Shown here piece after piece: positions 1 to 12,370 of a DNA stretch of 64,000 bases (its first letter is position 1; each line of letters opens with the position of its first letter). The notes under the pieces were generated by a model, which had not been told where the DNA came from, ran no database searches, and saw only the letters and a program-made list of their open reading frames with translations. The position numbers and the translations under genes are program-made. The DNA is from Allolobophora icterica. Lineage: Eukaryota > Annelida > Clitellata > Crassiclitellata > Lumbricidae. The stretch lies in NCBI GenBank assembly GCA_963556255.1, contig OY744615.1, positions 9,755,765 through 9,819,764 on the forward strand, given 5' to 3'.

Positions 1-233
1 TTCATTGGTGACTCGATCCTCGCATAGAGCTGTCTAACCCAGGCGATTCTTCCTGCGATGGGTGACGTATTCCGTGGGAGTTCAGGGCCGTGTTTGTCCC
101 TGTCGTAAACCGCTCCTACGTGGTTGACGTCTTTGAGGAAAGCATTCAGCGCGCGGTGGTACTTGTCCGTAAGGTCGAGGTCGAGGCCCGGAACGTTTTC
201 AAACTTCAACAGGAGGTCAATGTACTGGGTGAT
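1..233 (-). CDS. Dynein heavy chain tail exon (partial, runs off window)
   Basis: After a TTCACAG acceptor (234-240) the minus strand is open for 77 codons in phase 0 and continues beyond base 1. It contains LLLKFENVPGL and AGRIAWVRQLY, wording typical of the N-terminal tail (DHC_N1) of axonemal dynein heavy chains, which binds intermediate chains and neighbouring heavy chains in the dynein arm. It joins in phase to the exon at 2155-2250. It is the most C-terminal piece of the gene in this window. Family assignment is firm; the subclass (DNAH5/8-like) is inferred from remembered family wording. Confidence 0.88.
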   Translation of the reverse strand, partial: MTQYIDLLLKFENVPGLDLDLTDKYHRALNAFLKDVNHVGAVYDRDKHGPELPRNTSPIAGRIAWVRQLYARIESPM

Positions 234-361
234 CTGTGAAGAACGAGCGCAAGACTTTATATTATTATAGATGGAGTCAAACCTTTAGTTAGGCAACTGG
301 CCGTTGATGTACAAAACCACTTACACAATACAATACAACTCTGTTTCATATTGCACTCCTT

Positions 362-556
362 GCATAGTTCAAAAGTGCAGACACGACCCTACAACAGAGC
401 ATCCGTGGCACTGAGCACTTGTGCGTGAATGACTTGCCCAAATGTCCCCCTACACAGTGATCGTCTCAGGGGAGGATGATTTAATCTCAGGGAAGGAGGC
501 ATGAACCCGTGTTCTGTGTTACAGGTCGAGCGCCCTAACCAACTGGCTACCGACAA
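362..556 (-). repeat. tRNA-derived SINE, minus strand
   Basis: Read on the minus strand it has an A-box-like GTCGGTAGCCAGTTGG and a B-box-like GGGTTCATGCC. It then shares a central segment (GCAAGTC, then TCA, then CAATTGCTCAGCGCC-like) with the copies at 31,556-31,790 and 62,195-62,376. It lies in a dynein intron. The acceptor stem does not pair convincingly, so this is not a functional tRNA gene. Confidence 0.6.
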
Positions 557-627
557 CTTTATAAATTATAATATCAAATACGAATTATAAATAAAAATGC
601 TACAATTAAATATAAATAAACTATAAA

Positions 628-874
628 CAGTGCTTTTTTTCAGCCGGAACGCGCCGGAACGGCGTTCCGGCACCTTTTTCAGCTACTAAAAAATAATTTA
701 TTTATTTTAATAATAAAAACAATAATTTAGTTCTTTTAATTTAATTTAAGTATTTTTTAACTGTTTTCAGTGTTTGTTGAGACCCCTCCAAATCCCCAAT
801 CCCATTTTCTCGTGATTTTAGCCCGCCCATAATTGTTGCGTTCCGGAACCTTTTTTTCTAGAAAAAAAGCACTG
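628..874. mobile_element. hAT-type MITE (247 bp) with 8-bp target duplication
   Basis: The ends are inverted (CAGTGCTTTTTTTC at the left, GAAAAAAAGCACTG at the right) and are flanked by ACTATAAA at 620-627 and 875-882. An 8-bp duplication and CAG-type ends are hAT hallmarks. The body holds an inner inverted motif GCCGGAACGGCGTTCCGGC and no transposase. A second copy lies at 59,527-59,782. Confidence 0.9.
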
Positions 875-1308
875 ACTATAAATAAGAATGCTGCAAATGC
901 TATGTGATAAATTGGTTTATAATTGGTTAGTGATAACACCATCTTCCCTGATAACGGCGCATTAGAAGTCATTAGATCAGCTCAGATCATAATGGCATGG
1001 GTGGGGCGTTTGGGTTAGATTCCCAATGTCACCAATTTTAACCTGGTGATACCTGGCACCGAAAGTAGTCAAACGTTCGTATTCCCGACTACCGCTGCGC
1101 TATAATATTTGTAAATATTGTGAAGTCGTGCATCATTCAAGCGACGTCCGGTATACGTGTAAGCTTACTAGATCGTTTCCATTGCATTTTACAGAATTTA
1201 AAAAATTGTAAAAAATTATAGGATCGTTTTCGGAAATCGGGAATAGACTCTTTGATTAGTTTCGGTGCCAAGTATCACCAGGTAAAATTTAGTGACATTC
1301 GGGTGTAA

Positions 1309-1524
1309 ACCCAAACGCCCGACCCGAACCGCGCGCAATCTCCGATAACATTCGCGAAGCAGATGAAGGCCATCGGAGCTCAATGGAAAGCCATGTCCGA
1401 GTCCGACAAAGCCAAGTTCCAGAACGAAGACGCGCAGGTCAACTGTCAACGCGGGAAGGGCCGGAGCAAGGCAATGACCAAGACCGCAGCCAAGAGCAAG
1501 TTGAAGTCGAATAATACAAGCTAG
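1309..1524 (+). pseudogene. HMG-box-like fragment
   Basis: The plus strand is open from 1309 to a TAG at 1522-1524 after an in-frame TAA at 1306. It contains KAIGAQWKAMSESDKAKF, which resembles the second half of an HMG box, then a basic tail rich in K, S and R. There is no start codon, no first half of the domain, and no convincing acceptor. A retropseudogene or transposon-carried fragment is likeliest; a single exon of an unrelated plus-strand gene is possible. It lies inside a dynein intron on the opposite strand. Confidence 0.4.
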
Positions 1525-1659
1525 ACGACAATCGTTCACCATGGCAACGAGAGAACTTCCTCGCTTACGCCATTGGCCGCTGTGAACAATTAGTGAAATT
1601 ACGTCATATATTTATCTGTACTGTTATTATTATCAAACTAGAGTACTTACCCGTCATAT

Positions 1660-1809
1660 TATGACGGCAGTGTATATAGGCCTATAGGCATATATACACT
1701 GCCGTAATAATATCGTTGGTTAAAATGCTCTGATCGCCGTCCTCAAGACCGCAGTTCTGACGTCACAAACGGTTTCTGTTTCACAATAGAACAAAACCGT
1801 TTGTGACGT
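1660..1809. repeat. Two short hairpin-forming inverted repeats
   Basis: Near 1663-1707 ACGGCAGTGTATAT is mirrored by ATATACACTGCCGT. At 1760-1809 ACGTCACAAACGGTTT is mirrored by AAACCGTTTGTGACGT around an 18-nt loop. They may be tiny fold-back elements; no target duplication was found. Confidence 0.6.
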
Positions 1810-2154
1810 AGCGTTTATCGACAGACACACGCTCTATGGATATTATATGTATAGATAATTTCTACAGATACAACTTACCAAAAATGCTTTTTAACTTTCG
1901 AAGGCCAAAATTATTTACCGATTGATATTGCATATGTAGGCTATTTGATGACTTTGTTGCTTCGAGATAAATTTTACTGGATCGACTAGAAATTTTGAAA
2001 TTCTCATGATGGAACAGGTAAACACAGTTCAATTAAAAAATCTCGTGCAGTTCCAAACTGATTAAGTGTACTTTACTATTACAATAACAGTAGTAACTTG
2101 GTAATTTACAATTTTTAATAAATGAAAATGCTAATCGTAGGTCGAGAGACTGAC

Positions 2155-2250
2155 CGACAGATTTTTTCGGAAACGAGAATTTATGAAATCCTCTTTCAAC
2201 ATCTGTAGCGCCTCAAGGTGTCGACAGAATTCCGCGTAGTCGACATCAAA
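2155..2250 (-). CDS. Dynein heavy chain tail exon
   Basis: The acceptor CTTCAG is at 2251-2256 and the donor GTCAGT begins at 2154. The 32 phase-0 codons begin FDVDYAEF, the wording that follows the YDILDCRRPE segment in dynein tails. The upstream exon (3195-3396) ends exactly at that point and the downstream exon (1-233) resumes in phase 0. The donor is a weaker GTCAGT. Confidence 0.85.
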
Positions 2251-2679
2251 CTGAAGCAGAATATTCCAGCCAAAATATTTTTTACAACTTTTAGAGACCA
2301 GAAGGTAGGTTACGGTAGGGTGGTGTGTGGTAATGAAGTTCGGGTTAAGTTAGAATGTACAAAGCTAAATTTCGATTGTCTTATCTTCAACCGTCCTCAA
2401 TCCGAGGATTGGCCGCATCACGGTCAATTTTCTTCCATTCACTTCTGTTTCTTGTCTCTTTCAATAGCCGGTGGAATGATAATCAAGTCCACGACTTATT
2501 GTTATCAGGCCATGCCATTTTAGGGCTTCCTTGAACTCTTGATCCAAGGCCTGTGACTTGGATAATCTTCTCCCGACAATCTCCACTCTTCCTCTGCTTG
2601 ATTAATCCTAGTGGAAGACTCCTTTCCATTCCAGCAGTCTCAAACACCCACTCGTTTGTCCATTCAGATTTGGACTGGA

Positions 2680-3030
2680 TTAAAATCTGCTTAGGTAATA
2701 TTAGATTACCATTGGATCATGGTATTTGTAACAAGATTAGCTTACGATTAGATTAGGACCAGTTTCTAAGCTGAACAATAATATTAGATGAAAATTCGAT
2801 TATGATCATGTCGTGTTATAATCTGGACAATAAGATTATAGTAGCATGAGATTAAGATTAGATTATGACCTGATTGCAATCCAAACATTCAGGTTAGCCT
2901 ACATTAGGATTAGATTGTAACCTGTAAAGTAACATTAGAATAACATTATAAGCTGCGCCTTAAGAATAAGTAAGATTATATTATGCTTAGATTATCTGCA
3001 TAAAAAGATTAGGATTAGATTACGATACGC
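2680..3030. repeat. Degenerate GATTAGATTA-rich intronic repeats
   Basis: This dynein intron stretch is dominated by irregular copies of TTAGATTA, ATTAAGATTAG and related words. No gene was seen. Confidence 0.5.
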
Positions 3031-3099
3031 TACGCTGGAGGATAAATTTACCACAGCAGCGCTTCAACCTCTTCTCTGTGGACAACCCCTCTGACGCGA

Positions 3100-3193
3100 C
3101 ACAGCACTTGTGAATCAGCTTGTGCCTGGGCTTAGCTTTATAGTAGCGCTATAGAAAACTTGAGTTTACGATTACGATTACGATTTACGATTA
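3100..3193 (+). repeat. Dispersed ~85-bp repeat abutting a dynein splice donor
   Basis: The segment (TGAATCAGCTTGTGCC, then TTAGCTTTATAGTAGCGC, then a GATTACGATTACG tail) recurs near 3985-4040, 12,628-12,705 and 55,875-55,960, and inverted at 58,918-58,995. Its GATTAC tail on the minus strand reads GTAATCG, the donor of the 3195-3396 exon. Confidence 0.65.
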
Positions 3194-3194
3194 C

Positions 3195-3396
3195 CTCCGG
3201 CCTTCGACAGTCGAGAATGTCGTAGGTTTTCTTCTTGACAGCCTCGACCATGTTCTTGTAGCTCTCCGCCATTTCTTCGATGCCTTCGATCTTCACGTCG
3301 ACAAGTCCCGCATAATTCTCAAAAGTTGTTACCATCAGAACGATCTTCTCAAGTCGCTTCGTAAATGTGTCGAATTTGCCAAATATGTAGTTTTCA
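3195..3396 (-). CDS. Dynein heavy chain tail exon
   Basis: The acceptor GGGCAG is just above 3396 and the donor GTAATC begins at 3194. The exon supplies one base of a split codon plus 67 codons, with IFGKFDTFTKRLEKI early and YDILDCRRPE at its end, both characteristic of the DHC_N1 tail. The split codon is completed by the AG ending exon 4073-4374. Confidence 0.92.
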
Positions 3397-4072
3397 CTGC
3401 CCGAAAACAAACCATGTGAATCAATCTAAATTAATTAATTAATCAATCTAAATTAGTTAATTAATTAAATTTCAATCATATGATGTGCTCAGACGTGGTA
3501 CAGCAGTGGCGCCATCGTATGAATAATATGAAACCAATTTGGTTCTGCTTTTATGACCCATAGCTAACAAGAGAGGGAGGATCGTGGGAGGGAGAGTAGG
3601 GAAATGGGAAGGAAGCAGTGCATAAAATACTCAGAAATGTCAACTCCACACTCTTCCTCATACTGTCAAACTGCACTTGAATGCACTTGTGACATTTTAC
3701 TTACATGATAAGTAAAATGTCACATATTAGAGTGAAATCGTGTGTAGTTGACTTGAGCCAATCTCCCGAAAATGCATACAACATACTACACACTTCAGCT
3801 AAGTCAACTGCACACTCGACAATAAACTGCACACTTTCTGCGAGAATAGGCCTACACATTATTTTAGGCCCTCGGAGGGAGGGAGATATGACATGAGTAG
3901 TCTATTCTTTAGACATTAAAATCGACTTGGAGTAGTTCATGGCAAATAAAAAAAATAGAGTCTCGGTAACTGATGCAATGCAGCGCTCGTGAATAAGCTG
4001 TTGCTTTGCTCTTAGCTTTCGAGTAGGGCTTTATTAAATGTTCTAGTACACTTTCAATGACAGTATTCAGAC

Positions 4073-4374
4073 CTGAGTTCAAACTGCCTTTCTTCCGGTG
4101 ACGTCTGTAGCCGATCTTTGGTCTGGTGAAACTGCCTCTGGTATTCGCGATTAAGCTGTATCGAGTATTCAAGGCGACGCAAGAGGTCTGGCGAGGACAG
4201 GTCCCAGATGCGTGCCACTCCCTGGTAGATGTACGATCGACAGGTCGCGATCATTTGGTTCGTGACCTTGACGAAGAGCGAAGTCAGTCTTTCGGAGGTG
4301 TTATAGTAGGTCGAGATGCTGTAGATGATGCGAATCGAGTTCATCAGGCGAGACACAACGTCGATCATCGTCTC
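4073..4374 (-). CDS. Dynein heavy chain tail exon
   Basis: The acceptor TTTCAG (4375-4380) and donor GTCTGA (from 4072) bound 302 bp. It encodes 100 codons including SISTYYNTSERL and KVTNQMIATCRSYI, then a partial codon. These match the dynein tail segment around the conserved S-x-Y-Y-N-T and K-x-T-N-Q-M motifs. Phase agrees with both neighbours. Confidence 0.93.
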
Positions 4375-4629
4375 CTGAAATTAAATCAATTATTTCATCT
4401 TATTAAATTCAATAATAATTCAATTCTTTAATCGATGTCTTTATCGCGAGAGAGACAGCTTCGATCATCGACTTCTGACAGTGGTCAACCATTTCAATTA
4501 ATTATTTTCAATCAATTTGTATTTAGAGAACTTACATTTGTTCTGTACACATAAAAATGGCTTGGATATTTCATGGCAAAATTCTCAAGTCGTTTTTTTT
4601 AAATAAAGATCTTATTTTAAAGATCAAAA

Positions 4630-4890
4630 GATTAGACTGGATTGAACTGGATTAGACTGGATTTAACTGGATTGAACCGGATTCAACTAGATTAGACTGG
4701 ACTGATCTGGAATATACTGGATTTAACTAGACTGAACTGGATTGAACATGATTAAACTGGATAAGACTGGATTAAACTGTATTGAACTGGATAAGACTGG
4801 ATTGAACTGGATTGGACTGGATTTAACTCGATTAGACTGGATTGAACTGGATTGGGCTGGACTGAACTAAATTAAGCTGGATTAGACTGA
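4630..4890. repeat. Minisatellite of ~10-bp unit GGATTGAACT
   Basis: About 25 imperfect tandem units of GGATTGAACT and GGATTAGACT lie in a dynein intron. No coding signal. Confidence 0.9.
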
Positions 4891-5014
4891 ATTAGATTAG
4901 ATGAACTACAACAACACATTTTAATGCGAACTTTTGTTTTGATGATCAACAAAGCAAATGAATTGAATTAAGATGAGATTGAATCATATCATAGACAAAA
5001 GATCTGTTACTCAC

Positions 5015-5113
5015 AGGATCGCACTGGGTCAGCGTGCAGAAGAACTTGTCGAGTGTGTAGAGGTACTTGACGTTGTCCTTCGCTTCATTTGCAGCATCTG
5101 TGATTCGCGCATC
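5015..5113 (-). CDS. Dynein heavy chain tail exon
   Basis: The acceptor TACAG (above 5113) and consensus donor GTGAGT (from 5014) bound 33 phase-0 codons. They contain DAANEAKDNVKYLYTLDKF, a hallmark of the DNAH5/DNAH8-type tail. Neighbours at 5832-5925 and 4073-4374 join in frame. Confidence 0.93.
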
Positions 5114-5399
5114 CTGTATTTTGTACATAGCAACAGATACCGTGGTAACAGAGAAAACTTCAATGCATCCAGAACTTTTATAGACTATAGCAACGGTTAC
5201 CGTGGTGACAGTATAAATAACTTTTCATCCAGGATTGTATTGCTGTGCCCTATGAGTCGCCGATCTGACATCAATTTCTTTCAACACAGCAACCGTGACC
5301 ATGGTAACAAAGAAATATACGATGTATCCAGGACTGTTTCGCAAATGGTGCATATGTGTTGGCCGAATGACTTTCAATAAATAATCATATTGCATCATT

Positions 5400-5522
5400 G
5401 TACTGTATTGTGATGTATTGTATTGCTTTGTTTTGTATTGCTGTGGTGCATTGTATTGTATTGTATTGTGATGTGCTGCATTCCATTGTGTTGTATGAAT
5501 GTCTTTATAGATATATCAAACT

Positions 5523-5570
<48 letters not shown>
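5400..5570. repeat. Simple repeats TATTG and ATC
   Basis: Degenerate GTATTGTATTG tracts (about 5400-5490) are followed by a pure ATC run (about 5522-5570). Long serine or histidine frames here are products of the repeat. Confidence 0.85.
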
Positions 5571-5571
<1 letters not shown>

Positions 5572-5831
5572 GTTCCTGAAGCCAGCCATTTGGAGGCGAT
5601 GGGTACGAACTCTATTGTCTTCGGTCACAGGTCATCTATTGTATATTTTTACAGCGTAGTTTTGGTCTTCCTTCGTTTCTTTTTCCTTCGAAACTACTTT
5701 CTCTATACATGTCGAAACCATCGGAGTCTTCTTTGAACGACATTGTCTAACAGAGTTGTTTGGACGCCTAATGATTGCCTTATGTCATCATTTTCTAATC
5801 TTCGCAATTCGTCTCAGAGAGAAACACTCAC

Positions 5832-5925
5832 CAGTCGTCTCCATTTGTCCACTGACTTCGATTTGGCTGCCTGCAGAGTCCCAATCAGAGCACGACATTT
5901 GACGCTCTTGATCCGATCCAAAAGC
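5832..5925 (-). CDS. Dynein heavy chain tail exon
   Basis: The acceptor TTTTAG precedes 5925 and the donor GTGAGT begins at 5831. The exon gives one base of a split codon plus 31 codons including ALIGTLQAAKSKSVDKW. The split codon is completed by the AT ending exon 12,205-12,370, giving a 6.3-kb intron. The downstream join to 5015-5113 is in phase. Confidence 0.88.
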
Positions 5926-6044
5926 CTAAAAATTAGCCTATGCTTTATTACTACCAATGTTAAGTATTGAATTATAAAAACTCAGTAATAGAAATAATAA
6001 TGATAACAATGGTAGAAGTAGTAAAACTAAAGACATACATACAT

Positions 6045-6262
6045 GGGGGAGGGGGATAGAGTAATGGTAGCACTCATGGCCAGGAGAGCATTAGATTCGC
6101 GGTTCGATACCCGTAAGTCCGTAACCCCTCTAGGGCGGCGCCTTGCATTGCTGCCAAAGTTAGCCAAACCGTGTGTTTAGTTAAGAATTGATTGCACTGT
6201 CATGTTTCAATGTAATCTTACTGCGTTTGTCAGTTTGAATTAATAAAGATTATTATTATTAT
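6045..6262 (+). repeat. tRNA-derived SINE with ATT tail
   Basis: It has an A-box-like TAATGGTAGCACTC and a B-box GGTTCGATACC, then an unrelated body ending TTAATAAAG and (ATT)n. It is a different family from the 362, 31,556 and 62,195 copies. Confidence 0.6.
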
Positions 6263-6369
6263 TATTGTGTGACCCTCAGGCTTTTAGAGATTATGAACGT
6301 GCGTGGTTAAATTGGTTTACTGTGCCTCGTCCTCCCCCATTTGTGCGAATGTGCCCGTGAACGCAACTG

Positions 6370-7800
<1,431 letters not shown>

Positions 7801-8635
7801 CAACAACAACAACAACAATGACAAATATAGAAAAATAATATCGATGATGATAATAATAATAATAAAAACTAATTTTACGACACCTTTTTGATAAAATAAA
7901 ATTACATTATATAGGGCCTATATTTCAGTTTCATTCATATCACCATTTAGTCCATTATCTACAAATGTAATATACTTTATGGAAACGCGGGGGAATGAAT
8001 CTGTGTATTATTATAAAGATTAGCATGCATCTTACACGTAAAAAATGAGTCTGCATAAAAAAGAGGTCGGAGAAATAAGAAATTAGAGACTGAAGTTGTA
8101 CAAAAATTTTAAGATTAATTTGTTATAAAGTTAGTCGCCAGGTGGCTAAGGTGGACGCTCAAGGATTGTATGCGTTGAAAAACCTCAGTATTTTCTGTAC
8201 ATTTTCAAGTTTATTGTGTTTTATATTTTGTTTTTATATCTCAGTGTCTCGGATTTTTATTATTTACTTCGCTTATGAACCGGACTTCCAAATCGTCGAT
8301 CATGGTTACTTAAGTTTTACACACCTTTTTCATCGTACGCTAACCATATGCGACCGTTATCACGCAAAAATGGCCGACGTACATTCAAAATGCCTCGTTG
8401 ACAGCAAAGACGCTGTCCGCACAGCTTTCGTCAATTCTTACTGTCGCTGGCCATCAGTCTGTGAACTTTCCTGTACAAGTAGAGCAGATCTCGTTATAGG
8501 CCTACTGCATTCTGGAAACAGTACGCTGATATTTTGGATGTCAGCCGAAAGCGGTCTGCACACGGAAGCGTTTTCTGGACAAGTATAGGCCTAAGCTCTT
8601 AACTATGACACATCACAGGAGTCCTGCGATGGTCT
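7801..8635. other. Dynein intron with no recognised gene
   Basis: AT-rich sequence. A plus-strand frame at 8142-8588 (148 codons) is open but has no recognisable motif or neighbouring signals, so it was not called as a gene. Confidence 0.5.
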
Positions 8636-8776
8636 GGAACTAGTATCCGGAGTCAGTCGCTAAGGAGTTAGCGACTGACTTGATGCGTTATCGACTGACT
8701 TAGCGACTCAGTCGACTAAGTCGCATGCTCATCGACTGACTAAGTCGCTTAGACTTATCGACTGACTTAGCGACTC
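8636..8776. repeat. Short-period repeat around GTCGCTAAGTCAGTCGAT
   Basis: Alternating direct and inverted copies of GACTGACTTAGCGACT could fold into several hairpins. Intronic, no gene. Confidence 0.8.
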
Positions 8777-9059
8777 TCTTATAATGTACCAAGTTGTGGC
8801 ATGTCAGCATGTTTTCTTCAATAAACGAATATTCTATTGTATTGTAATGTTGCTCGTCCTGCTGCTGATGTCTTTATCAAAACGAAACTTGGATACCGCG
8901 ATTAAACCAATATGTATACAAGCAAATATTAAGTGAACGAAGTCGCTAGCAGTCAATAGCTTACCGACTAGTTTAAACTTGAGGGCTTAACGGCGGTTGA
9001 TGGCGGCGGCGCCGGGGACTATCTGGAACTGATTTCCTTTTTTGAGAAGGGGAAATGAC

Positions 9060-10190
9060 TAGAGAGTGCTTACAAGGGGGATAGGATCAAGTGCGCATTG
9101 CTTGTTGGAAGGGAATTTAGGAGTGATAGTTTTGCTTCGGAGGCAGGAGAGAGAATTGAGAGCGATGACTGAGAGGCAGGAGGTGTAGGGTTGAGAGAAA
9201 GGGAGTGAATCAGAGCTGGTGGAGGCAAGGGAAAGTATGTGTCTAGAAGATATTGTAATGTGAAGCGAAGGGAAGGGATGAGATTCTGTCAGAGAAAAAT
9301 GAACAGAAGGTGTCAGCGACAGAAGGGGAGGGAAGGAAACTGTAGGCAGTGGTGAGGTCGTGAGGAAGATTTGCAATGAAGTAGAGAGTTTACAGTTCTC
9401 CAGACATGTCTTGAGTTGGAGGAGCTGGAATGGATGAGTAAGGAATACATTTTTTCAGCAGTGTTGAATGAGTAAGAAAGAGTAGAAGGAGGAAGCCGAG
9501 GAAAATGGTTAATTTCAAGGTCAGCCATGATAAGATAATGATCAGTAATGTTGAGAACAGAGTGTGATAGTTTGAGTGATGACGGAAGAGGTGGAGGTCA
9601 CGAGGAAGTCAAGGGTGCATTTTCTTGACATGGGTCGGGAAGTGGACGTTTTGGGTGAGATTGACTGAAGAGACGAGGAAATCGGAGGCAAGGGTGTCAG
9701 AGGGATTGTCTACATGAATGTTAAAATCGCCGGTTAGTAAGAACTCGTTGGGGGTAGTGGCAGCGAGGGAAAGAGAGAGACAGACGGACAGACGGAGAGA
9801 GAGACAGACAGAGACAGAGAACAGAGACAGACAGACAGACAGAGAGGTGGGAACGAATTCATCAAGGAAGATAGAGAATTTAAAGGAGTAGGCGGACGAG
9901 GTGGAAGGGCGATAGATATTGAAAACTGCGAGTACGTCGGGGGCAAGTCGAGGAGTTGTGGAGGGGCATTCAAAAGAGGAAAAGGTATGAGAGAGGCATT
10001 TAGGACGACAGCCGGTTCACTCGGACCAAGAAGGCGGTGCCGCACCAGAGATTTTTGCAGACTTTGAGGAAGAGCTGATGCGAGAAACGCTTTGCAAGGA
10101 GTAGGCAGGAGGAGTGCAATCAGAGATATGGGGGTTAGAAGACGAAATGGAGATCCAGGTTTCTTGAACGGCAAACATTAGCTTATATAG
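9060..10190 (-). pseudogene. Degraded non-LTR retrotransposon (endonuclease to linker region)
   Basis: On the minus strand about 9600-9740 reads LLTGDFNIHVDNPSDTLASD, the GDFN motif of the APE-type endonuclease of CR1/L2-like LINEs. The adjoining lower-coordinate part (9060-9530) resembles the endonuclease-RT linker (a YSLLIH...HVWRTVNSLL pattern). Frames shift and are interrupted, and a GACA-rich tract interrupts 9767-9845. No reverse transcriptase follows, so it is a 5'/central relic. Confidence 0.75.
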
Positions 10191-10339
10191 ACGGAAGACC
10201 AATTATTATTATAATATAGCTAATGCAGAAGACACCATAATGACTCATTATTAATGAGGATTTCAACTATAAGCCTCAAGGTCATAATAAAATAAAATCA
10301 TTTCATCATTTCATCATTGATGGCGACTAGTGGAGCTAA

Positions 10340-11430
10340 AATGGGTTAAATTCATCAGGATGGAGCGTGGATGAAGTAGGTGTTCTCGATCCAGTCTGGT
10401 CTACAGTTGGTCCTGTGCCACAGTTGTGTCTAGAGTTTGTCTACTCTAAATCATGCAAAGTTGATAAGTTGAGCACCAAGCACTGCTGCTGTCGAAGTGC
10501 AAACTTGCCATGCACACTTATGTGCAATTGCGTTGACTGCAACAATGCTTGAAACAGCTCTAGTCAGGTTATGAAACACGAGTATTGCATACGTAATGTA
10601 TAAAATGGTTAAACAGCAATCATAGGCTACTAAAAAGTCATGTAAATAATGATGGTTAAACTGCAATAACATCAATGTAATGTTCCATACATAATGTTAC
10701 TTCCTTTGTATGCTTTGACCAAGAAAACACTTCCAGACTGACCGCCATTTTGTACGCCATTTGTTATATAACCATTTGAAGATATTTGGCCGCCATTTTG
10801 TCCGCCATTTTGTTTTATGGCAGTGCTACATATTTGTCTTTTGTTTCGTCGCATTCCTTGACCCCGAAAATGTTAACATAGACTCTAAAATCGTGTTTCT
10901 ATCACATACGTGGCTTTACTTATAGACATTTGAAGATATTTGGCAGCCATTTTGTCCGCCATTTTGTTTTATGGCAGTGCTACATATTTGTCTTTAGTTT
11001 CATCGCATTCCTTGACCCCGAAAATGTTAACGTAGACTCTAAAATCGTGTTTCTAACACATACATGGCTTTACTTATAGACATTTGAAGATATTTGGCAG
11101 CCATTTTGTCCGCCATTTTGTTTTATGGCAGTGCTACATATTTGTCTTTAGTTTCATCGCATTCCTTGACCCCGAAAATGTTAATTTAGACTCTAAAATC
11201 ATGTTTCCATTACATACATGACTTTACTAATAGCTATTTGAAGATATTTGCCGCCATTTTGGCCGCCATCTTGTTTTTTTATGCAACCGCTAAAAATCCA
11301 GCTTCCTAATCGCGATTTTCGTTTTCAGCAGGGTCAAATATGTCTAGAAACACCTGTTAGCAAATTGTTACATGATTTGCTTCTAACAGTCATTTCTAGA
11401 ATCTAGAGCCTTTTCTAAATTCCAAGCCTA
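10340..11430 (+). mobile_element. Partial copy of the fold-back/CXC transposon (right-hand end)
   Basis: It corresponds to the right arm of the element at 47.9-51.6 kb: a short frame at 10,367-10,552 with a cysteine-rich end (KHCCCRSANLPC, CNCVDCNNA). Tandem units of about 160 bp follow, carrying CCGCCATTTTG, TTGACCCCGAAAATGTTAA and ACATGGCTTTACTTATAG, and then a terminus ending CCAAGCCTAG. The left part is missing. Confidence 0.8.
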
Positions 11431-11672
11431 GACTATTTTTGGATGGCGGCCATCTTGAAAGTGCTTTAACTTTTACATCCAACCTATATTGTTTGCAGAC
11501 TCAGCAGATTCGTGTTTGGGTATGTCTGTACTACATAAAAAACATTGTCTGCGTTCCCCCACTCCCAAATAGATACCCTCTATGGGTCAGACACTGGTCT
11601 AATTGTATGACAGGTACATCTTTCCAACAGAAATAGTTTATCAAGGGTTGCTATAAAGTATAAGTTTTTATC

Positions 11673-11676
<4 letters not shown>

Positions 11677-11720
<44 letters not shown>
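11677..11720. repeat. (CAA)n microsatellite
   Basis: A pure CAA run of about 15 units. Confidence 0.95.
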
Positions 11721-11721
<1 letters not shown>

Positions 11722-11821
11722 TGTGGTAATGGAATAGGGTGACTCATTTAACGCGACGCATTCAGTCCCTTTCGAGTTTCCGTTAGACACGTGTATTAAT
11801 ATGTTTTTTATCAGTATGGGG

Positions 11822-12030
11822 TTGACGATAGTTCAGTGGTTAACGTGTGGACTGTCAATCGAGAGGTCGGGGTTCAAATTCCAGCCAAGCAGAAATTTGG
11901 CTGTGCCCCCTAGCCACTTCAGCTATAACGAGTACAGTTCAGTACACTGACCATACACTGTCGGTGGGAAGATCAGATGAGAGACTGGCCACTCCCCCTC
12001 ATATGCCGACTGCCGAGGTTAAGAAAAAGA
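11822..12030 (+). repeat. tRNA-derived SINE
   Basis: It has an A-box-like ATAGTTCAGTGGTTAAC and a B-box GGTTCAAATTCC, then a body shared, inverted, with 47,195-47,400 (CAGAAATTTGG, TCAGCTATAA, GTCGGTGGGAAGAT, CATATGCCGA). Confidence 0.65.
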
Positions 12031-12204
12031 AGTCACTAACACTTCATACACATGCCAGGACCTGCCTTTCAAGGCTAGCTTATAGGATTGCTTCTTCTTC
12101 TTCTTTTTCTATCAGTGTGAATGAAATTCCACTAGAGAACAACTAAAACCCAGTTTCAGTTTCAGTTCCAGTTTCACTTCGAATGGAAATCTATCGAGTC
12201 TTAC

Positions 12205-12370
12205 ATGTAGAACTTGGCCATTCTGTTCTTCCAGTAGAGGAGTTCCGCACTTGGACCGATGTCATCCGCCTCTCTCCGGATCTGCTCGCTTTCCGCCAAG
12301 ACCTGCTCCATCTGTCCGTACCACATGGAAAACAACTCCTCCAGCCGCTCCAGAAACTCACTGCTCTTAC
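12205..12370 (-). CDS. Dynein heavy chain tail exon
   Basis: The acceptor GTTGCAG precedes 12,370 and the donor GTAAGA begins at 12,204. The 166-bp exon carries EQVLAESEQIRREADDIGP, one of the most recognisable stretches of the DNAH5/DNAH8-type tail. Its first two bases complete a codon begun by exon 15,688-15,874 and its last two bases are completed by exon 5832-5925. Confidence 0.94.

Noticed and set aside
8142..8588. A host gene of 148 codons
   Set aside because: Open frame without motifs or splice or promoter support; the length is not exceptional for intron DNA.
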